Source of the DNA: JAGLTN01 sp023135255
GTDB taxonomy: Bacteria > Planctomycetota > Phycisphaerae > Sedimentisphaerales > Anaerobacaceae
Length of the DNA stretch: 27,313 bases
NCBI GenBank assembly: GCA_030639495.1
Contig: DAOWCP010000023.1
Span: forward strand, 1 to 27,313
Reading direction: 5' to 3'
A program made the translations under genes and the position numbers. Below the pieces are notes generated by a model that saw nothing but the letters and a program-made list of their open reading frames with translations, did no database searches and was not told the origin of the DNA. Below are positions 23,423 through 27,313 of the stretch, in pieces (position 1 is the stretch's first letter; the number at the start of each line of letters is the position of its first letter).

Positions 23423-24826
23423 TTACTGCTTCTTTCTTATTATATAGTCATACATTACTGGTTTGTTCTTTTCGTACATCTGAGCAGCCAACTCTGCTAT
23501 TTCTTTTTTTACTTTGTCTATATTGGGCTTATTTTCGATATAGCTATCTATGCCGGACTTTATCCAGTCATATGATTGCTTTCCTTTATTTTTTTCTAAA
23601 TCTTTCAGAAGATGAGCTTTCATCGCTTCAAAATCATTACGATCAACGCCCTGCTTTGCAGCGTAGAATTCTTTGGCAATAATATTTCGTATAATATCTT
23701 TTTCTTTGGCCCATCTCTGCTGATTTAGTTTCGCGACTTCGAGAGCCTGTTTGTACATTGGCGTATTAGTGTTTTCGGCGAGGTTTATTCCGAGAGCGAG
23801 CTGTTTCTCAGAGACAGTATCGATAACCTGACCGGCTATCAGGATTTCGTACTTTGCAGGAGGCAGGTTTGTTATTTGCAAAATTTGCTGGTTGAGCTGT
23901 TCAGTGAAAGGTACCAAACCAAGAGCCTTTTTTTCATGGCTGAGGATTGGGAATGGCAAAGCTCTGTCGTGTAATTTGAACTCGATAGTCTCGTCAGAAA
24001 TTTTTATGAAGCTAATCTCTGTGTTTTCAACTTTTACTTTTTTAGGCATACCGGTATCGATAACAACTTTGCTGACAAGCTGCGGGGCATTCTGGGCTCT
24101 TAGAAATTCATACGCCATCACGAAATGACCTACATCGCCCGGGTGCACCCTGTCGCCGCTAACCAAAGTAAACTCAGGATTGGTTTTCTGTTGTGCGAGG
24201 TTAATAGTTTTCATCGGATTGTAAAAATCTACGACGGGTGAGTTGTATTTTTTTGCAAGCTGTCTGACTTTCTGTGCACATTTGCCAAGGGCGTCATTAG
24301 CACCAACGCAACTGTGACGTTTTAGTTTGGCGGTGTCGTCATAAATCGATGGCATGATAAAGATCAGCTCGGAACCTGCGGCTTTCAGGCGCGAGGCAAG
24401 GGTGTCCATATTCTGCACATACTTTTCGATTCTCTCATTCTGTTTGGCGATATCGGCTGGTGTTGTTTTGTTGGTATCGTAAAGCCAGATGTTTATATCA
24501 TTCATGCCGAGCATGATCGATGAAATCGTTGGTTTGTGGGTCAGGATGTCGTGGTCGAGCCTGCTTTGGATGCCCCATGAGGTATCACCACTTATGCCGC
24601 AATTGTAAGTTTCGAATTTAACGCCTGGGAACCTTGTAGCATAAAAGAGGTTGATATATTTGTGATAGCTGCCGCCATGGGTGATGCTATCGCCAACGAA
24701 GCAGACGGTATCGCCTGTTTTGAACTGTCTTGGTGAGGTGCTCTCGGCTGCTAAAAGAGGGCTGCTCAATAGTAAAATCAAAGACAGAGATAGTGTTACT
24801 AAGAATCCGGATCGCTTCGAGTACAT
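23423..24826 (-). CDS. Secreted SGNH/GDSL hydrolase
   Basis: 467 aa. Signal peptide 1-27 (LILLLSSPLLAA). SGNH blocks are clear: block I FVGDSITHGG with nucleophile Ser47, block II NCGISGDT with a Gly oxyanion residue, block III GMND with Asn109, and block V DRVHPGDVGH with Asp225 and His228. Residues about 245-467 form an extra C-terminal region with a beta part and charged helices (KEKDIIRNIIAKEFYAA), longer than a minimal SGNH fold. This family often deacetylates polysaccharides, which fits the glycosidase that follows. Start: AAAGG lies 7 bases before the ATG. It is the first gene of a probable three-gene operon whose promoter uses the end of a MITE-like repeat. Confidence 0.85.
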   Translation of the reverse strand: MYSKRSGFLVTLSLSLILLLSSPLLAAESTSPRQFKTGDTVCFVGDSITHGGSYHKYINLFYATRFPGVKFETYNCGISGDTSWGIQSRLDHDILTHKPTISSIMLGMNDINIWLYDTNKTTPADIAKQNERIEKYVQNMDTLASRLKAAGSELIFIMPSIYDDTAKLKRHSCVGANDALGKCAQKVRQLAKKYNSPVVDFYNPMKTINLAQQKTNPEFTLVSGDRVHPGDVGHFVMAYEFLRAQNAPQLVSKVVIDTGMPKKVKVENTEISFIKISDETIEFKLHDRALPFPILSHEKKALGLVPFTEQLNQQILQITNLPPAKYEILIAGQVIDTVSEKQLALGINLAENTNTPMYKQALEVAKLNQQRWAKEKDIIRNIIAKEFYAAKQGVDRNDFEAMKAHLLKDLEKNKGKQSYDWIKSGIDSYIENKPNIDKVKKEIAELAAQMYEKNKPVMYDYIIRKKQ

Positions 24827-24872
24827 CTGTTACCTTTCTTAAAAAAAACGTCAAATTAATATAACAGCGGTC

Positions 24873-24902
24873 ATTATACCGAAGTTGTTGACGAAGTATC
24901 AA
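24873..24902 (-). promoter_or_regulatory. Promoter of the SGNH-glycosidase operon, -35 at the repeat edge
   Basis: On the minus strand: TTGATA (24902-24897), an 18-bp spacer and perfect TATAAT (24878-24873). The -35 hexamer abuts the repeat at 24903-25022 and is part of its flanking TTGA. Confidence 0.55.
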
Positions 24903-25022
24903 TACCATTCATGGTAATAAATTTCCGCGAATAAATCCATAATTTCTTATCTTTAAGTTATTTACCCGCGGATAAAGCGAAACACGCAGAGCCGCGATAG
25001 CGAAATTTAATTTGGATTGGTA
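24903..25022 (-). mobile_element. MITE-like element, long divergent variant (120 bp)
   Basis: Read on the minus strand it runs from TACCAATCC to GAATGGTA, with 5-bp ends TACCA/TGGTA. It shares TTTATCCGCGGGTAAATAA, then TTATGGATTTATTCGCGG, with copies 1-3 and has about 20 extra bases near its left end. TTGA is present on both sides rather than TA. It is inverted relative to copies 1-3, and its left end supplies the last four codons and stop of the HTH gene. Confidence 0.65.
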
Positions 25023-25456
25023 TCAATAGTATTCTGCTCATTCGTTGATTGTTCATCATCAGCGAGGATTTTCATGACTTTAGCAGCGGCTTCGTTGCTT
25101 ATGTTCAGTTTTGAATATATATTTTCCTTTTCGTTTTGCTTTTCAATAATTTTATCGGGTATCGAAATAACATCAAGACATGCTTTTCTTGCGGTCTCGT
25201 CTTTGTCAGATTCGGTAAGCTCAACAAGTCTTGCCGCTGCCACCGGGGCATATCTGGAGACAATAAGACTGCTTTGCATACTGAAGCCTTTCATTCTCTG
25301 ATAAAAATATTCAATAAAACTCTTATCATTGAGCCATTTGGTATATATATACCTGCTGACTTTGTGTTTGTTCAAAACTTCCTGCTCATTCATTTGGCCT
25401 GTGAACAAATCTTCCAGTACCTGAAGTTGTTTTTTTGCTAAAGCATGTGTGCTCAT
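25007..25456 (-). CDS. HTH protein resembling a terminase small subunit
   Basis: 149 aa, cytoplasmic, predicted all-helical. Residues about 6-45 (LAKKQLQVLEDLFTGQMNEQ, then EVLNKHKVSRYIYTKWLNDK) form a helix-turn-helix with the spacing seen in phage small terminase subunits and phBC6A51-type HTH proteins. Residues 58-105 (APVAAARLVELTESDKDETA, RKACLDVISIPDKI) match the helical block that follows in such proteins. The tail is charged and low in complexity. Small subunits recognise the packaging site and load the large subunit. This assignment rests on pattern and on the neighbours, not on a strong motif. Start: GGAGAAGGA lies just before the ATG. It is the last gene of the operon. The last residues (TNPN) and the stop are encoded by the MITE-like repeat, so the original C-terminus may have been replaced. 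Confidence 0.55.
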   Translation of the reverse strand: MSTHALAKKQLQVLEDLFTGQMNEQEVLNKHKVSRYIYTKWLNDKSFIEYFYQRMKGFSMQSSLIVSRYAPVAAARLVELTESDKDETARKACLDVISIPDKIIEKQNEKENIYSKLNISNEAAAKVMKILADDEQSTNEQNTIDTNPN

Positions 25457-25479
25457 ATTTTCCTTCTCCCTGATTAAAC

Positions 25480-26100
25480 TTACTTTGAAAATTTTATAAA
25501 ATCGGCAGCTATTTTTACAATTGCATCCGCTCTTCGGGCTGCTTTGGATTTGGTGGTCGATGAATTTTGAGAAATCGCCAAAGCATTTTCGACTATGCTC
25601 TTTTGTTTTTCATTGAGAAAAAAAACTATCGGCTCGGCAAAGCTGGTTTGAGCGGGTTTTATTAAGGATAGCGATTCTTCCAGAGAGGTCAGTTTGTTTA
25701 TCTGAGCCTTGCTTTGAGGCAGGAATCTGGAAAGCTCTGCGGGTTTGATCTTACTTTTGAGTTTTTTGAGCAGTTCGAGTTTTTTGCCCAGCTGATCGGA
25801 GCCTTGAAGACGATTTAAAGTGATAAGCAAAATGTCGACCTGTTGGTCATCGATATCCCAGACGACGGCATCTGCTGTTTTGTATCCGAGCTTTTTTAAA
25901 GCTTTGCAGCGATGGTGACCATTGATTATCTGGTAGCAGTTTTTGGTTTTGGGGTGAGGTCTGACTATTAAAGGCTCATACATGCCGGTTCGTTCAATGT
26001 TGGCGATAAGTTTGCGAAGATTTGCTTTGCTCATCTTGTTAGGATTGTCGGGATGAGCTTTTAGTTTTTCCAATTTGATAGCTTTTATCTGATTCTTCAT
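25480..26100 (-). CDS. ParB/sulfiredoxin-fold nuclease-like protein
   Basis: 206 aa from the chosen start. The N-terminal ParB-like domain (about 5-95) has LKAHPDNPNKM, the region EPLIVRPHP and the signature INGHHRCKALKKLG (GHHR at 61-64), the nucleotide-binding motif of ParB-fold proteins. The C-terminal part is helical and basic. Proteins of this type occur as partition factors, CTPases and, in phages and mobile elements, beside terminases or DNA-modifying genes. This one is short and lacks a central ParB HTH that I can see, so chromosome partitioning is unlikely. Start: GAGG lies 6 bases before the ATG at 26100. A TTG at 26112, overlapping the previous stop, is possible but less likely. 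It lies 8 bp after the GNAT stop. Confidence 0.75.
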   Translation of the reverse strand: MKNQIKAIKLEKLKAHPDNPNKMSKANLRKLIANIERTGMYEPLIVRPHPKTKNCYQIINGHHRCKALKKLGYKTADAVVWDIDDQQVDILLITLNRLQGSDQLGKKLELLKKLKSKIKPAELSRFLPQSKAQINKLTSLEESLSLIKPAQTSFAEPIVFFLNEKQKSIVENALAISQNSSTTKSKAARRADAIVKIAADFIKFSK

Positions 26101-26108
26101 ATTTGTCC

Positions 26109-26843
26109 TCAATCTGTATTTAATTTCATATTCGGGTTAAACCATATATAGTAAACAGGTCTGTCTGTAAGTTTGCCGAGGGTATAGGCGGTTCTTTCCT
26201 GAGAATGCGTCATCATTCTTCGCCGACCATAGCTTTGCAGAAACAGCCTGATCTGATATTCAATAAATGCTTTCTTTTTGCTGGTTAATGATTCTATTTT
26301 TTCGTGAACAACGGATGGGTTGATAAGCTGAGCTTCTTCTATGCCAACGATTGAAAAGGCTTCTTTCAGCTGGAGACATCTGGCGGGGATATTCGCGGAA
26401 TATTTTTTCATTCCCGCTTTTTCAAAGAACGGATTAACCTTACCCATAACCGCAAGTGACTCTACTATGGTAATTTTTACTTTCGGCATCGTTTGAGCAA
26501 CTAACCAGCTTGCCAGTCCAAGACTTCTGAAGCGAGGGTCAATAATTACCCTGCTGATACAGCGGATGTTTTTATTAACTATGTTCAATTGTGTTGTACG
26601 ATCAAAGCCTGTGAATATCTGGTCTGTAGCTACATTTCTCAACTCTAATGCAGGAGCGGGCATTTTGTAAACTATAACGCCTACAGTTTCATTTGTTGGC
26701 GATAAGTTTTTTGTTTTCAAGGCGTAAATCGCAACGTAGGGGCCTAACGAATGCTCACGGTAGTGGAACCTTGCCAATTTTCGGTAGTCATCCATATTTC
26801 CTTTGCAGATATTGATGTTTTTAGTAACTGAACATTTATTCAT
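26109..26843 (-). CDS. GNAT acetyltransferase-like protein (partner of the ABC-type ATPase)
   Basis: 244 aa from the chosen start. GNAT core: strand/helix YRKLARFHYREHS (20-32), beta strands VGVIVYKMP (54-62), RCISRVIIDPRFRSLGLA with the acetyl-CoA loop (R106-SLGLA), and the late motif VNPFFEKAGMKKY (136-148). This order matches the acetyltransferase half of COG2401-type proteins, where an ABC ATPase is fused to a GNAT domain; here the two are separate genes. Start: the ATG at 26843 overlaps the ATPase stop by 8 bases and has AGAGG 5 bases upstream. A longer in-frame start at 26882 would overlap the ATPase gene by 47 bases. Overlap implies translational coupling. The acetyl acceptor is unknown. 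Confidence 0.7.
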   Translation of the reverse strand: MNKCSVTKNINICKGNMDDYRKLARFHYREHSLGPYVAIYALKTKNLSPTNETVGVIVYKMPAPALELRNVATDQIFTGFDRTTQLNIVNKNIRCISRVIIDPRFRSLGLASWLVAQTMPKVKITIVESLAVMGKVNPFFEKAGMKKYSANIPARCLQLKEAFSIVGIEEAQLINPSVVHEKIESLTSKKKAFIEYQIRLFLQSYGRRRMMTHSQERTAYTLGKLTDRPVYYIWFNPNMKLNTD

Positions 26844-27313
26844 TTTTGCCTCTTTGTTTGTAGATAACTTCTGCGTGGCCAACCATGCTTTTTAGTACCA
26901 ATACATCCGGGGAAAGGTCCTGGAGGATATCATCGTGACATGAAGCGAGGATAAATGTCACCTTGTTGCGTTTTGCAAATTTTCGTATGTTCCATGCAAT
27001 GACAGCTGCGGTTATTCGGTCAAGATTGGTGCAGAATTCATCAGCGAATATGACCTTTTTATTTGCTGCGAGGGCCTTTGCAAGAGCAAAACGGTATTTC
27101 TGACCATCGCTGAGCCAGGCAGGTCTGTTCAGGATGCAGAGGCAATCGTTAAGACCTGCTATGCTGAGAGATTTCAGAGATTCTATTACTGTTGACGAGA
27201 AGCAGTCTATAACAGATCTGTCGGCAGGGAGTTTTACGCTTTGAAGATTTATTTTTTCTTTCGGAGAGAACTTATTTTCAAGCTCTCTGAGCAAAACACT
27301 TTTGCCGCTTCCC
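26836..27313 (-). CDS. ABC-type ATPase, 5' end outside the window
   Basis: Partial gene: the reading frame is open to the right edge of the window, where the minus strand encodes GSGKSVLLRELENKF, the end of a Walker A motif. An ATG at 27294 within this frame is therefore not the start. Further motifs are the ABC signature variant LSDGQKYRFALAKAL, Walker B VIFADEFCTNLDR and the H-loop LASCHDDI. The DEFC-x-x-LDR form, with Glu after the Walker B Asp, is what I associate with COG2401-type ATPases rather than membrane importers. No membrane partner is present. It is the first visible gene of a four-gene operon. Confidence 0.8.
   Translation of the reverse strand, partial: GSGKSVLLRELENKFSPKEKINLQSVKLPADRSVIDCFSSTVIESLKSLSIAGLNDCLCILNRPAWLSDGQKYRFALAKALAANKKVIFADEFCTNLDRITAAVIAWNIRKFAKRNKVTFILASCHDDILQDLSPDVLVLKSMVGHAEVIYKQRGKNE

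Overview
The window looks like a chromosomal segment of a Planctomycetota bacterium, probably Phycisphaerae (Sedimentisphaerales-like). This is inferred from the mix of genes: a prepilin-like protein with the A^FTLVELLVVISII start and a planctomycete-type body, three secreted proteins ending in dockerin-like repeats, a GLUG-repeat surface protein, a GH50 agarase-like enzyme and a LamG-containing glycosidase. No rRNA, tRNA, CRISPR array or transposase gene was seen.

Layout. 1-5.3 kb holds a secreted alpha/beta hydrolase (-), a prepilin-like protein (+), a GYD-domain protein (+), the 3' tail of a lost second prepilin gene, a lipoprotein (-) and a cysteine synthase (-). Two related candidate small RNAs (+) lie on either side of the cysteine synthase gene. 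5.7-7.2 kb is an intact phage-type terminase large subunit (-) with no phage structural genes near it. 7.5-9.6 kb is the GH50 agarase-like gene. 9.9-10.1 kb is a third candidate small RNA with a near-consensus promoter and an intrinsic terminator. 10.1-16.1 kb carries a rubrerythrin-like protein, a seven-repeat propeller-dockerin protein, a Ser/Thr/Arg-rich plus Tyr-rich plus TPR exported protein, a MarR regulator and a two-DTG aspartyl protease with dockerin. 16.4-19.7 kb is one large GLUG-repeat protein (+). 19.8-24.8 kb is a probable three-gene operon (-): SGNH hydrolase, LamG/DUF5060-like glycosidase, Tat-exported TIM-barrel isomerase. 25.0-27.3 kb is a tightly packed four-gene operon (-): ABC-type ATPase (cut by the window edge), GNAT acetyltransferase, ParB-like protein, and an HTH protein resembling a terminase small subunit.

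How the parts relate. The polysaccharide genes (agarase-like, glycosidase, SGNH esterase-like, sugar isomerase-like) suggest a marine polysaccharide degrader. The most unusual content is the packaging-like set. The ATPase-GNAT-ParB-HTH operon and the terminase large subunit lie on the same strand but 17.8 kb apart. A ~100-bp repeat family sits at exactly the two facing ends, in opposite orientation. These repeats behave like a miniature transposable element: at 7256-7459 one 99-bp copy has inserted into another 99-bp copy and is flanked by a duplicated TA. My working reading is a former contiguous DNA-packaging or GTA-like/domesticated phage module, split by rearrangement. That is inference, and comparative genomics would decide it.
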